This document shows positions 44,741 through 54,254 of a stretch of 64,000 nt of DNA, one piece after another. Position 1 is the stretch's first letter. Every line of letters starts with the position of its first letter. The notes under the pieces were generated by a model. The model had not been told where the DNA came from and did not search any database. It was given only the letters and a program-made list of their open reading frames with translations. Made by a program: the position numbers and the translations under genes. Source of the stretch: Halarcobacter ebronensis (lineage in GTDB: Bacteria; Campylobacterota; Campylobacteria; Campylobacterales; Arcobacteraceae); the NCBI RefSeq assembly GCF_013201825.1, contig NZ_CP053836.1, forward strand, positions 2,108,001 to 2,172,000. The letters are read 5' to 3'.

Positions 44741-46007
44741 AATAGATACATCTACATTTAGAATTTTATATATTGAAGATGAAGAGTTAGCTAGGGAAAA
44801 GTTTGGAAAATTTCTACACAGAAGATTTTCAGAAGTTATTTTAGCAGCTAATGGTGTTGAAGGTTTTATGAAGTTTCAAGAATACTTTATGAAAAACCAA
44901 AAATTTGATTTAATAATCAGTGATATAAATATGCCTAAAATGGACGGTCTTGAGTTATTAGAGGGGATTAGAGAGTATGACAAAGAAGTCCCTGTAATAT
45001 TTATAACTGCAAGATCTGAATCTGAACAGATGCTAAAAGCTATAAACTTACATGTTGAAGGTTATATTCTAAAACCAATAGATTTTGATGTTGTAAACAG
45101 TAAATTAGATATGGTATGTAAAGATATTTTTTATAGAAAAATATTTAATAAACAAGAGTCAGAAATGAAAACCTATATGGATATTCTTGATCAAGAAGCT
45201 TTAGTATCAAAAACTGATTTAAAAGGGAAAATAACTTTTGTTAATGATGGGTTTTGTGAAGTTTCTGGTTATTCAAGAGAGGAACTTATTGGTTCACACC
45301 ATAATATAGTAAGACACCCTTCTGTTCCAAAAGAGTTTTTTGAAGAGATGTGGGAAACTATAAAAGATGGAAAAGTTTGGAGTGGCACACACAAAAATCA
45401 AGCAAAAAATGGAGAAACTTATTATGTTAGTTCAAAAATTTTTCCTGTATTTGAACTTGATAATAAAAATATAAAAGAGTTTATGGCAGTTAGATTTCTA
45501 GTAACAGAAGCAGAAACACAAAAAAGAGAGAGTCATAAAAACTATTTAAGTCAAATTACAAACTTCAAAATGGCATTTAATACACTCAATAAAGAGAAAG
45601 AAGTTTTACTCAAACAGTTAAAAGATGTTGATGTTAATATCTCTTCATTAAATGAGAAATATCAAAATAGTGAAAAAAGAAGAAAAGAGTTAATGGCTCA
45701 ACTTGAGGCATATGAAAAAAGCCATTTAGAATATAATAAAAAAGAGTTAATGACACAAAAAGATAAAACAAAACAGTTTGAAGAGATTTATAACTCTTAT
45801 AATAATCTCAAAACAAAATTTAACAAAATAGAAAAAGAGTTAAAAGAGAAAGATAGACTCTATCAAAATAAAGTTCAAGAGGTTGATGATTACATAACAA
45901 GAGAACTAAAATTGAATAAAAGAATTGCTGATTTAAAAGATTTGGTTACAAACTTACAAAAAGAGAATCAACAAGTTATTAAAAACAAATCGATGCTCTC
46001 TTTTTAA
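44733..46007 (+). CDS. Receiver-PAS protein with long coiled-coil tail
   Basis: A 424-residue soluble protein: receiver (IEDEELA, LIISDINMPKMDG, YILKPID), an Aer-like PAS domain (ITFVNDGFCEVSGYSREELIG, NIVRHPSVPKEFFEEMW, GKVWSG), then about 150 residues of charged heptad-like coiled coil. No DNA-binding, kinase, GGDEF or methyl-accepting output is present. The NIVRHP motif is typical of PAS domains that bind FAD in Aer redox sensors. It may act as a scaffold or redox-tuned phospho-adaptor for the adjacent regulator. It meets the convergent kinase gene with no gap. Confidence 0.85.
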   Translation: MNEIDTSTFRILYIEDEELAREKFGKFLHRRFSEVILAANGVEGFMKFQEYFMKNQKFDLIISDINMPKMDGLELLEGIREYDKEVPVIFITARSESEQMLKAINLHVEGYILKPIDFDVVNSKLDMVCKDIFYRKIFNKQESEMKTYMDILDQEALVSKTDLKGKITFVNDGFCEVSGYSREELIGSHHNIVRHPSVPKEFFEEMWETIKDGKVWSGTHKNQAKNGETYYVSSKIFPVFELDNKNIKEFMAVRFLVTEAETQKRESHKNYLSQITNFKMAFNTLNKEKEVLLKQLKDVDVNISSLNEKYQNSEKRRKELMAQLEAYEKSHLEYNKKELMTQKDKTKQFEEIYNSYNNLKTKFNKIEKELKEKDRLYQNKVQEVDDYITRELKLNKRIADLKDLVTNLQKENQQVIKNKSMLSF

Positions 46008-47576
46008 CTATTTGGGCAAGATTATATCAAATCTTGCTCCAAACTCACCAGCTTTGACTTTTAGTTTTCCATTCATATTTTTTTCAACAATAATTTTTGA
46101 CATATATAGACCAATACCTGTTCCATCACTATCTTTTTTTGTTGTAAAGTATGGTTCAAAAATTTTATTTTTTGGTTCAACTTTAATACCACCACCATTA
46201 TCTTCAATGCTAATAATTATATTATTTTTATCGTACTCTTTACTATCTACTTTTATCCAAGGTTTCTCTATTTTATTCTCTATAATTACATCTTTTGCAT
46301 TACTTATTATATTTAGTATTACTTGCTGAAACTCATTTAAATAGGTATTTAACACAATATTATTATCAATACAAATAGTGATGTTTATATTATTGTTTGA
46401 TAAAGAGCTAGAGATAATGGTCATAATAGAGTCCATAGCAGTATTTAATACAAAATTCTCTTTCTCTTTTTTTGGCATAAAGAAGTTTCTAAAATCATCA
46501 ATTGTATGGGACATATACTCCAAAACAAAGTCAGCCTCTTTTGATTTTTGTTTCATAACCTCTTCATTTAGTTGCCCCATATTGTATTTAAATTTAATAA
46601 ACATCAATATTGTTGAAAGCTCTGAAAGGGGTTGTCTCCATTGGTGGGCAATATTTGAAATCATCTCTCCAAGAGCTATAAATCTAGATTTTTGAACAAG
46701 AAGTTGCTCATGTTCCCTATTTTTTTCTATCTCCTCTTCTACTCTTTTTTCCAAAGTCTCATTTAACTCTTTTAAAGCTTTTGATTTTGACTGAACACTC
46801 TTTTGATATCTTTTAAAAACTTCATCGATTTTTTGTGAAACCAAAATTGAAATAACAATGGCAATAGATAAAAATAGTAAAAATAGCAGAATATTTTGAA
46901 CAACTTGATTTTTAACCCTTTTACTTAAATGTTCTTTACTACTTTGAATCTCTTGTTCTATATCATCAACATAAATTCCAACAGCAATTACCCAGTTCCA
47001 TCTAGGAAAATATTTAAAATATGAGAGTTTTTGTTTTGGTTCGTTTGTATAAACTTTATTGTATGAATACTCCATAAAAGATTCACCATTTTCTCTTATA
47101 TCTCTCATAAAATCTTCTCTAAATTTTTTGCCATTAGAGTCTTTATAGTTTGTTGAGATTAATTCCCCTATCAAATCAGGTCTATTTGGATTTACCAAAA
47201 GTTTTGCAAAAGCATCCCCACCCTCAATTTTAAGAATATCATATACAAAAATATAGTTACTTTTATCCCTGTCAAAAGTAATATTATTTAGAAGTCTTAC
47301 TGTATCTGCTTTTAACTCTCTCTCATCTTCATCACTTTTTGTTGCATTATAATTGATAATGTCAATTATGGTACTTATCTCTTTTTTTAGAATTGTTTTT
47401 TGATTTTTATACTTATCTTGAACAAACTTCTCCATTTGAATATTAAAGTCTTCATAGGTATTTTTAACATAAAAGTAAGATATCATCAAAATCATAGAGG
47501 TCATAATAATTATAAAAATATAAATGATGATTTTTGAGATATTTTTTTCTGTAATAAACTTCAATTCAACTTCCAT
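46008..47576 (-). CDS. Cache-domain membrane histidine kinase
   Basis: Membrane segments at about 14-34 and 220-245 flank a periplasmic Cache_2-type sensor domain (NYIFVYDILKIEGGDAFAKLLVNP, PNRPDLIG, YFPRWNWVIAVGIYVDDIEQEI). After a coiled linker the H-box is NIAHQWRQPLSELS and the HATPase has NIISNAKDVI, DNGGGI and GTGIGLYMSK. Cache_2 domains often bind small organic acids. The promoter region with the divergent response regulator at 47625 is only 48 nt, so the two probably form a pair. Confidence 0.9.
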   Translation of the reverse strand: MEVELKFITEKNISKIIIYIFIIIMTSMILMISYFYVKNTYEDFNIQMEKFVQDKYKNQKTILKKEISTIIDIINYNATKSDEDERELKADTVRLLNNITFDRDKSNYIFVYDILKIEGGDAFAKLLVNPNRPDLIGELISTNYKDSNGKKFREDFMRDIRENGESFMEYSYNKVYTNEPKQKLSYFKYFPRWNWVIAVGIYVDDIEQEIQSSKEHLSKRVKNQVVQNILLFLLFLSIAIVISILVSQKIDEVFKRYQKSVQSKSKALKELNETLEKRVEEEIEKNREHEQLLVQKSRFIALGEMISNIAHQWRQPLSELSTILMFIKFKYNMGQLNEEVMKQKSKEADFVLEYMSHTIDDFRNFFMPKKEKENFVLNTAMDSIMTIISSSLSNNNINITICIDNNIVLNTYLNEFQQVILNIISNAKDVIIENKIEKPWIKVDSKEYDKNNIIISIEDNGGGIKVEPKNKIFEPYFTTKKDSDGTGIGLYMSKIIVEKNMNGKLKVKAGEFGARFDIILPK

Positions 47577-47624
47577 AAAAAGGTTTTTTGATATGATAGC
47601 ATATCTTTTATAATAAGGCTTTAT

Positions 47625-48308
47625 ATGGACAAAACACTAATTTCAAACTTAAGTAATTTTACACTTTTATATGTGGAGGATGAAGAGGGAATTAGAAACA
47701 ATATATATGAGATTTTAAGACACCTATTTAAAAAAACCTTTGTTGCAAAAAATGCAAAAGAGGCATATAATATGTACGACTCAAATAGACCCGACTTAAT
47801 AATTACAGATATAAAAATGCCCAATGAAACAGGAATTGAATTTATAAAAAATATTCGAAAAAGAGATAGTAAAGTAAGAGTTATTATAACATCTGCTTAC
47901 ACTGATTTAGAGTATATGTTAGAAGCTACAGAGCTTCATTTGGTAAAATATATTATTAAACCTATAACAGAAGATAAACTAACAGAAGCTCTTGAAGCTT
48001 TTATAAAAAGTTACCATAACACAGAGATATTTAATTTAAAAGAAGGCTGGCTTTTTGATGCTAGTAAATCAATAATTCAAGCAGATCATCAAGAGTTTAA
48101 ACTAACAAAAAAAGAGAATCTCTTTTTAAATCTTTTAATTAAAAAGAATAGAATTATCAGCTACCAAGAGATGGAAAATGTAATTTGGACAGAAGATAGT
48201 ATTATGACACCAAATGCAATGAGACTCTTTATTAAAAACTTTAGAAAAAAACTTCCACCAGATACACTAAGAAATGTACAAGGAACAGGATATAGATTAG
48301 TTCTCTAA
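47625..48308 (+). CDS. OmpR-type response regulator
   Basis: A 227-residue regulator with receiver (VEDEEGI, phospho-acceptor in LIITDIKMPNETG, lysine in YIIKPI) and winged helix (FKLTKKENLFLNLLI, NAMRLFIKNFRKKL, VQGTGYRLVL). AAGG lies before the ATG. It is divergent from the Cache kinase and ends 12 nt inside the convergent EI24-type gene. Pairing with the Cache kinase is inference from position. Confidence 0.9.
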   Translation: MDKTLISNLSNFTLLYVEDEEGIRNNIYEILRHLFKKTFVAKNAKEAYNMYDSNRPDLIITDIKMPNETGIEFIKNIRKRDSKVRVIITSAYTDLEYMLEATELHLVKYIIKPITEDKLTEALEAFIKSYHNTEIFNLKEGWLFDASKSIIQADHQEFKLTKKENLFLNLLIKKNRIISYQEMENVIWTEDSIMTPNAMRLFIKNFRKKLPPDTLRNVQGTGYRLVL

Positions 48309-49109
48309 ATCCTGTTCAATAAGTTTTGAATTATTTTCTTTTTTATTTAAACTTCTTAACTCTAAAAAATATGCATGTCCCAAATAGATAACAAAAAATA
48401 CAGCAGTAAAAAGCATTAAAGAAGGGATAAGTGATAAGAAGTATAAAAACAGTGTTCTAAATCTAAAAGCATTAGCTTTTTTATGATGAATTATTGCATA
48501 CTGTTCATCAGTTAAGATTGTAGAAGCAACATCATGATTTAACATCTTATGAAAAAAGTAATAAAAAGGAAAATTTATAGCCAAAATATTAACTAATGGA
48601 ATAAAATATAGAGGTATAAACAAAAAGAAAAGTCCTATCATTATTAAAAAACTTTTCACTGCAATAAATAGTGGAGTCATCATTGTTCCAAATCCATTTA
48701 TTGGAAGTTCTTGGTAGTGTCTTTGGTGTAAAATACCTAAAATCATTGGCGTTAAAAAACCTATAATTATTACAGTTGTAAAAACTGAAAACATCATAAT
48801 AAAAAGCGTTCCCACAGTATAAACTAAAAAGCCAACTAACCAAGAAGTAATTGAATACTTAAATAAAAAAGCCATTAAAGTTGTCATCCAAACAAAATAA
48901 AAAGGTGCTTGTTCATCTACAAAAACATCTTGTCCATTTTGTGTTTGCTGAATATAAATTTGTAAAGAATCAAAGCCATAACCAGCAGCCAAATAAAAGA
49001 GTGACAACATAATTATTAAAGTTAAAAGAAGTGGCACAACGGCAATCTTCAACATTGGTTTTGTAAAAAAATCTTTCACACTTTGAGCTATAATTTCACC
49101 CTCTAACAC
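48297..49109 (-). CDS. EI24/CysZ-like membrane protein
   Basis: A 270-residue protein with about five hydrophobic segments and the EI24-family start LEGEIIAQSVKDFFTKPMLKIAVVPL and a central FIPLYFIPLVNILAINFPFYYFFHKML motif. CysZ relatives import sulfate, but the EI24 family is wider and Campylobacterota members are uncharacterised. Sulfate transport is therefore only possible. It is the last gene of a minus-strand set and overlaps the radical SAM gene by 7 nt. Confidence 0.82.
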   Translation of the reverse strand: MLEGEIIAQSVKDFFTKPMLKIAVVPLLLTLIIMLSLFYLAAGYGFDSLQIYIQQTQNGQDVFVDEQAPFYFVWMTTLMAFLFKYSITSWLVGFLVYTVGTLFIMMFSVFTTVIIIGFLTPMILGILHQRHYQELPINGFGTMMTPLFIAVKSFLIMIGLFFLFIPLYFIPLVNILAINFPFYYFFHKMLNHDVASTILTDEQYAIIHHKKANAFRFRTLFLYFLSLIPSLMLFTAVFFVIYLGHAYFLELRSLNKKENNSKLIEQDLEN

Positions 49110-49969
49110 TCTATTTCCTTTTTATCAAATCTTCTTCTGTAATCACACTTTTGACACAACTCTTCAACCAAAGAGTTGTTTTTAAAGCCCTTTTTCATCT
49201 CAATTGCTCTTTTTGAGTTTAAAATCTCTTTTAGGCTTTGTTCTTTTATATCTCCTAGTTTTATAACTGCATCTTTATCCAAACAACAAGGAACAACCTC
49301 TCCTGCACTTAATATAGCAAAATGAGAGTCTAAACCATAACAAAACCCTTTTTGTGAAACTACTTCATTCTCTAAATTTGGCCATTTAAAATAGTCATCA
49401 AAATTAAAAAACACCATTCTTGCAATTTTTATATTTTTAGGTTTTGTTGCATAAACTTCGTCCATATCAATATTGGTTTTAAATCTAGCATTAACTCTTT
49501 TAAAAACCTCTTTATTAAACTCTTTTGCACTTCTGCTTTCATCTAAATTCCAGATTCTAAGATTTATAAAAAAGTGTTGTCTCTTTTCAAGGGCAAATTC
49601 AATAAAATCTAAAATTGGATTTAGATACTCATCTATACTTTTTTTATGAGAGTTTGCATTATATGAATTTATTGAAAAATTTATCTGTTTTATTGTTTCA
49701 TTCATAAGAGAAGAGAAATGCTTTTTTTGAAGATTATTTGCAGTTGTTGTTATATTTACTTTTAAACCATGTTTCAAACTTATATTTAGATACTCTTCTA
49801 GGTTGCTTAAAACCAAAGGATCTCCAACTACATGATAAGCTAGTTCATTTGTCATCTCTTTTAACTGGGCATTTAAACTATCAAAGTCTTCAAGACTCAT
49901 GGTGGCATTTGGTACACTTTTGGGAGGACAAAAACTGCATTTTAAGTTGCAAATATTTGTTATCTCCAC
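49103..49969 (-). CDS. Radical SAM/SPASM enzyme
   Basis: The radical SAM motif C-N-L-K-C-S-F-C lies at the very start (EITNICNLKCSFCPP), and a C-terminal SPASM-like region carries FCYGLD, VPCCLDKDAVIKLGDIKEQSL and CQKCDYR cysteines for extra clusters. The family modifies peptides or small molecules; no precursor peptide is visible nearby. The start given is GTG at 49969. Reading further upstream in frame gives IKKFRKVHV, which usually belongs to this family's N-terminus, with AGGA before an ATA codon, so an ATA start near 50000 is conceivable. It follows the 180-residue gene by 32 nt. Confidence 0.85.
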   Translation of the reverse strand: MEITNICNLKCSFCPPKSVPNATMSLEDFDSLNAQLKEMTNELAYHVVGDPLVLSNLEEYLNISLKHGLKVNITTTANNLQKKHFSSLMNETIKQINFSINSYNANSHKKSIDEYLNPILDFIEFALEKRQHFFINLRIWNLDESRSAKEFNKEVFKRVNARFKTNIDMDEVYATKPKNIKIARMVFFNFDDYFKWPNLENEVVSQKGFCYGLDSHFAILSAGEVVPCCLDKDAVIKLGDIKEQSLKEILNSKRAIEMKKGFKNNSLVEELCQKCDYRRRFDKKEIEC

Positions 49970-50001
49970 ATGTACTTTTCTAAACTTTTTTATATAATAT
50001 C

Positions 50002-50544
50002 CTATTTTAAAAGGTAAGGTAGATCTCTACTTAGAGACTTTAACAAATCTTCATTTATAAAAAACTTTGCAAACGCTTGGTCTTTGTTTTTATAAGCAAA
50101 GGCACAGACATATCTGTTTCTTCTAATTAACTCTAAACTCTCTTCTAAGGCTACTTTTAAATCCTCATTTGCCTTTTGATAATACTCATATATTTCAAAT
50201 AAAGGCTCTTCATAATTGGTATCTTTAAAGAAAACCACATTATCCTCTAAGAACTCTATTACATTCTCTTCATTTGTTTTTATATTTAAAAAAGCCTCTT
50301 TTATATCATTCATTCGTAAATCAAATTTAAAGCCCAAAAGAAGAAGCTCTTTAAAATTTTTAATATCATTTTTTTGGAAATAGTATTGTAGAAGTAGAGT
50401 TAAATAGTGCTCTTTTATATCACTCTCATAGGCATCAAGATATTGTGTAACATAATCTAAATCATCTATTTTCCCATCTTCAAGCAAAGTTTTGTGAATC
50501 ATACTAACTTGCGCCATTATCTCATGTAATCTGCTATCACTCAT
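50002..50544 (-). CDS. Helical cytoplasmic protein, unknown
   Basis: A 180-residue, mostly helical, acidic protein without signal peptide or membrane segment. I recognise no family. It begins 9 nt after the PAS kinase stop and is followed by the radical SAM gene, so it belongs to a kinase/unknown/radical SAM/EI24 operon. The content (long helices and a few aromatic residues) would suit a partner-binding adaptor, but no function is proposed. Confidence 0.75.
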   Translation of the reverse strand: MSDSRLHEIMAQVSMIHKTLLEDGKIDDLDYVTQYLDAYESDIKEHYLTLLLQYYFQKNDIKNFKELLLLGFKFDLRMNDIKEAFLNIKTNEENVIEFLEDNVVFFKDTNYEEPLFEIYEYYQKANEDLKVALEESLELIRRNRYVCAFAYKNKDQAFAKFFINEDLLKSLSRDLPYLLK

Positions 50545-50553
50545 ACTCTTTCC

Positions 50554-52131
50554 TTAATCTTGCTCTAAAGGTATTTTTAGCTCAAAACAAGCGCCAACAT
50601 ATGTTTTATTATTATACTCAATTTCTATATTTTTAACTTCAATAGTTCCATTAAGGTGCTTCATAATATTTTTTGACATATATAGCCCTATTCCTGTACC
50701 TTGATAACTATGTTTTGTAGTAAAGTATGGTTCAAAAATCCTATCAATTATTCTTTGTGATACACCACCACCATTATCTATTATCTGAATACTAAGATAA
50801 CTATTCTCTTTTAAACTTTTTATAAAAATTGCTTTTTTATATCTTTTTTTAATCAGTTCATCAACCGCATTATTTATAATATTTAGAATAACTTGCAGTA
50901 ATTCATTTTCGTAACTATAAATCTCTGTATTATCTATCTTTTTTATAAATTCAATTGAGAGATGATTGTATCTTGAATTAATAAGTTTAATTGCACTATC
51001 TATTAGCTGCTCTATTTGAAATCTGCTTTTCTCTTTATTTGGTTTGAAAAAATTCCTAAAGTCATCTATTGTTTTAGATAAATACTGAACTTGTTCACTT
51101 ATTGTATTAAGCCCTGAAGTTAGAATATCTTTATTTAAAATTCCCTCTTCATTTTGTAAAATCATTCCACTAGAAAGCACAGAAACAGCAGATAAAGGTT
51201 GTCTCCACTGATGGGCAATATTCTCAAGCATCTCTCCCATTGCAGCCATCTTTGATTGCTTTTTCATTATATCTTCATACTCAATAAGCTCTTTTTTTAC
51301 CTTTGCAATCTCTTGGTGTAGAGTTCTATTGTACTCTTTTAATTTCCAATTTAGTTCCTCTTTTTTCTCTTCAATCTCAACTCTATCTCTAATATCTCTT
51401 GAAATTGCAATTGCAAAATCTCTTCCTAAATAACTTTTTGCATGAATTGAAGTCTCCACAGGAATGAATGTGCCATCTTTACATTTATATTTAGCAAAAG
51501 TTATTAGATTCTCCTCTTTCTCAAGTCTTCTAAAAACTTCATCTATCTCTATTTTTTGTTTCCCTTCAACAGAAAATCTAAATTCAGAGATTCTCATACT
51601 CTTTAGCTCATTAATATCATATCCCAGATTATCAGATACAGTTCTATTTGCAAACTCTATTAATTCACTTTTTTTGTCAATAAGAAAAATCATATCTCTT
51701 GATGATTCAATCAATTCAAAATATAAATCTATTTTTTCTGTTCTTTTTACTCTTGAAGAGATATCTTTAACATAAGAGATAAGATACTCTTTTTTGTCTA
51801 TTATAATATCTCTTGAATGGATTTCAACAGGAAAGATTTCGCCATTTTTCTTTTTATGCAAACTCTCTAAAGAGTTGGTATTATTCTTGCCATCGTTTAG
51901 TTTAATTTCTGAAAATCTTTCATAAAATCTATTTTCATCTTTTAAAACAATATCCACTTCCCAGACTTTAAGTCTTTGTAGTTCAGGAAGAGTATAATCC
52001 AAGTAATTAAGTGCATTATTATTTGCAAAAACAAATCTTCCATATTCATCTATTAAAAATATTGATTGGTTTGAGAGGGAGAATGTTGCTTCTAATATAT
52101 TAAAAAAGTTTTTTTCTAAAAATTCTGTCAT
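50554..52131 (-). CDS. Soluble PAS-PAS histidine kinase
   Basis: A 525-residue protein with two PAS domains (about 10-130 and 135-260), a coiled linker, H-box NIAHQWRQPLSAVS, and HATPase motifs NIINNAVDELI, DNGGGV and GTGIGLYMSK. No membrane segment is seen, so it senses a cytoplasmic cue such as redox state or a ligand. It heads the operon with the 180-residue protein, radical SAM and EI24 genes. No response regulator is adjacent on its strand; the OmpR-type protein at 47625 is the nearest. Confidence 0.9.
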   Translation of the reverse strand: MTEFLEKNFFNILEATFSLSNQSIFLIDEYGRFVFANNNALNYLDYTLPELQRLKVWEVDIVLKDENRFYERFSEIKLNDGKNNTNSLESLHKKKNGEIFPVEIHSRDIIIDKKEYLISYVKDISSRVKRTEKIDLYFELIESSRDMIFLIDKKSELIEFANRTVSDNLGYDINELKSMRISEFRFSVEGKQKIEIDEVFRRLEKEENLITFAKYKCKDGTFIPVETSIHAKSYLGRDFAIAISRDIRDRVEIEEKKEELNWKLKEYNRTLHQEIAKVKKELIEYEDIMKKQSKMAAMGEMLENIAHQWRQPLSAVSVLSSGMILQNEEGILNKDILTSGLNTISEQVQYLSKTIDDFRNFFKPNKEKSRFQIEQLIDSAIKLINSRYNHLSIEFIKKIDNTEIYSYENELLQVILNIINNAVDELIKKRYKKAIFIKSLKENSYLSIQIIDNGGGVSQRIIDRIFEPYFTTKHSYQGTGIGLYMSKNIMKHLNGTIEVKNIEIEYNNKTYVGACFELKIPLEQD

Positions 52132-52314
52132 TAAAAATAAATCCTTAAAATGTTAATGATTTTATTTAAGTTCAAATTAAAATATAGTTAAAACTAAACT
52201 CTGTGACATAAATCTTGAAATAATTACACAAAAAAATAAAAGAGTGTGTCAAAAATCAAGCAGTTAAATAAAAATTAAAGATTATTGATTAAAATTCCTT
52301 ATCAAAGGTAATAT

Positions 52315-53208
52315 ATGAAATCACAAAATGTCGCATATAAATATGCAATAACAGCTATTTTTTTATGGTCAACGGTAGCTACAGCTTTTAAAGTTGCCCT
52401 TAAATACTTAAATCCTGTAGAGTTGGTTTTTTATGCTTCAATTAGCTCAGCACTTATTCTACTTTTAATTATCCTTATAAAAAAAAGAGTTAAAGATGTT
52501 CAAGTTTTTATAAAATCAAACTGGAAAACTGTTTTTTTATTAGCCTTAATCAATCCTTTTTTATACTATCTTGTTCTATTTGAGGCTTATAATATTTTAC
52601 CAGCACAAGAAGCTCAAGCCATAAACTATACTTGGGCTTTAATGTTGGCTTTTCTTTCAGCTATTTTTTTAAAACAAAAACTAACATTAAATGATATTGT
52701 TGCTGGAATTATTTGCTACTTTGGTGTTCTTATAATCTCAACAAAAGGGGAACCTTTTTCTCTTAATTTTTCAAATATAGATGGAGTATTATTAGCACTG
52801 CTTTCAACAATTCTTTGGTCTATGTATTGGATTGCAAATACAAAAAATAGAGTTGATCCGCTAATTGGAGTATTCTCTAATTTTCTTTTTTCTCTCCCTT
52901 TGATTGCTCTTTATGGATATTTTTCAGGAACTCTAAACTCTTTGCCAGAACTTAATGGAATTTTTGCTTCACTTTATATTGGAGTATTTGAAATGGGAGT
53001 CACTTTTTTATTTTGGTTAAATGCAATGCAATATGCAGTTTCAACATCAAAGATTGCAAACTTAATCTTTATCTCTCCCTTTTTATCTTTAATATTTATT
53101 CATTTTGTATTAAAAGAGGAGATATATTACTCTACTTTGTTTGGTTTGATTACAATTATAGCTGGACTTGTGATACAACAATTAAAAAGAGACAGGAGTA
53201 ATAACTGA
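52315..53208 (+). CDS. EamA/DMT-family transporter
   Basis: A 297-residue protein with ten predicted helices in two EamA repeats (first with FLWSTVATAFKVALKYLNP, second with LLALLSTILWSMYWIANTKN). Family members export amino acids or other small metabolites. AAAGG lies 6 nt before the ATG. Its 3' end overlaps the convergent XRE-cupin regulator gene by 27 nt, which suggests that the regulator may control it, but this is inference from adjacency. Confidence 0.9.
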   Translation: MKSQNVAYKYAITAIFLWSTVATAFKVALKYLNPVELVFYASISSALILLLIILIKKRVKDVQVFIKSNWKTVFLLALINPFLYYLVLFEAYNILPAQEAQAINYTWALMLAFLSAIFLKQKLTLNDIVAGIICYFGVLIISTKGEPFSLNFSNIDGVLLALLSTILWSMYWIANTKNRVDPLIGVFSNFLFSLPLIALYGYFSGTLNSLPELNGIFASLYIGVFEMGVTFLFWLNAMQYAVSTSKIANLIFISPFLSLIFIHFVLKEEIYYSTLFGLITIIAGLVIQQLKRDRSNN

Positions 53209-53778
53209 CAGATAAGAGGCTTTTTTGTTACTTCTATTCTCTATTTTATGAGGTATTTCAGGATTAAATCTAATAGAATCTCCCTGTTGAAGTGAAAACT
53301 CTTTTGTATTTAAAGTCACTACAATTTCACCCTCTAATACATAATCACACTCTTCTCCACCTTTTGTATGTGGAATTATCTCATCAGTAACTCTATTTGG
53401 TTCCATATTTACTTGTAACATCTCAATATCCCCTTGTAGATCAGGAACTAACAGCTCACAAGTATATAAAGGATCAGGAAAAGATATCTTTTTTCGCTCA
53501 TCTTTTCTAACCACATAGTGTTTTTCATCATTTATTGCATCCATATTCCCATTTGCCAAATAATCTTCACTATCATTTGTAAATAGAAATGCCAAAGTTA
53601 CATCAAGTACTTTTGCTATTTTTCTTAATGTTTCAACAGAACCTTGAGTTGAACCTTTTTCAAGTTGCGACAACATACCAAAAGATATTCCTGACTGATT
53701 TGCCAAATCTTTTGCTGTCATTGACTTTTTAACTCTTAACTCTCTTATTTTGCTACCTACGTTTATCTCTTCTTTCAA
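53182..53778 (-). CDS. XRE-family regulator with C-terminal cupin domain
   Basis: A 198-residue protein with an N-terminal helix-turn-helix (KIRELRVKKSMTAKDLANQS, GISFGMLSQLEKG) and a cupin sensor domain (IPHTKGGEECDYVLEGEIVVTL and GDSIRFNPEIPHKIEN). This PuuR-like layout is typical of regulators of amino acid or polyamine metabolism. It is a single minus-strand gene, divergent from the RHH gene across 242 nt, and overlaps the end of the EamA exporter gene. Both neighbours are possible targets. Confidence 0.9.
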   Translation of the reverse strand: MKEEINVGSKIRELRVKKSMTAKDLANQSGISFGMLSQLEKGSTQGSVETLRKIAKVLDVTLAFLFTNDSEDYLANGNMDAINDEKHYVVRKDERKKISFPDPLYTCELLVPDLQGDIEMLQVNMEPNRVTDEIIPHTKGGEECDYVLEGEIVVTLNTKEFSLQQGDSIRFNPEIPHKIENRSNKKASYLSVITPVSF

Positions 53779-54020
53779 TTTAAAACCCTCTAAAAAAAGG
53801 AAAGTTTATCTAAAAAACATTTAATATGTTTTTATAAATGGACATTAATCTTAAAAATAGCTTATTTGTTACAAATAAATCATATGAATTGCTTATTAAT
53901 TATACATGTTTCCTATTATAAATTAAGTTTCACTTAAGTTTTAATATGAAATAATTTACTATGTTTCAATTAGTACTACAAAAAGTAATACTAAATTAAC
54001 TTAGATAAGGCTTAAACAAT

Positions 54021-54254
54021 TTGGCAAAACTAAAGAACAACAGAACCATTATTAAAAAGGTTATTAATAAACATAAAGAGGGCTCAAAAAAAGAGATTGC
54101 TCAACTTACTATTAAGATTGATAGTAAATTGGATGAAGCTTTAGCTATTCTAAGCAAAGATTTGAATATCTCAAAAAATAGACTTATTGAAGATATACTA
54201 TATGAAAGTGGTATAATTCAAGAAGTTGATGAGAACTATGTGGAGATTGATTAA
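54021..54254 (+). CDS. Small ribbon-helix-helix-like DNA-binding protein
   Basis: A 77-residue lysine-rich protein with a C-terminal segment of RHH/CopG type (QLTIKIDSKLDEALAILSKD, then NISKNRLIEDILYESGI). It starts with TTG, with AAGG 10 nt upstream. It overlaps the next gene by 1 nt (TAATG), and the liv operon follows 42 nt after that gene, so it could regulate these genes. PutA proteins of enteric bacteria carry an RHH domain; the PutA here lacks one, and this separate RHH protein might replace it. The last point is speculation. Confidence 0.75.
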   Translation: MAKLKNNRTIIKKVINKHKEGSKKEIAQLTIKIDSKLDEALAILSKDLNISKNRLIEDILYESGIIQEVDENYVEID

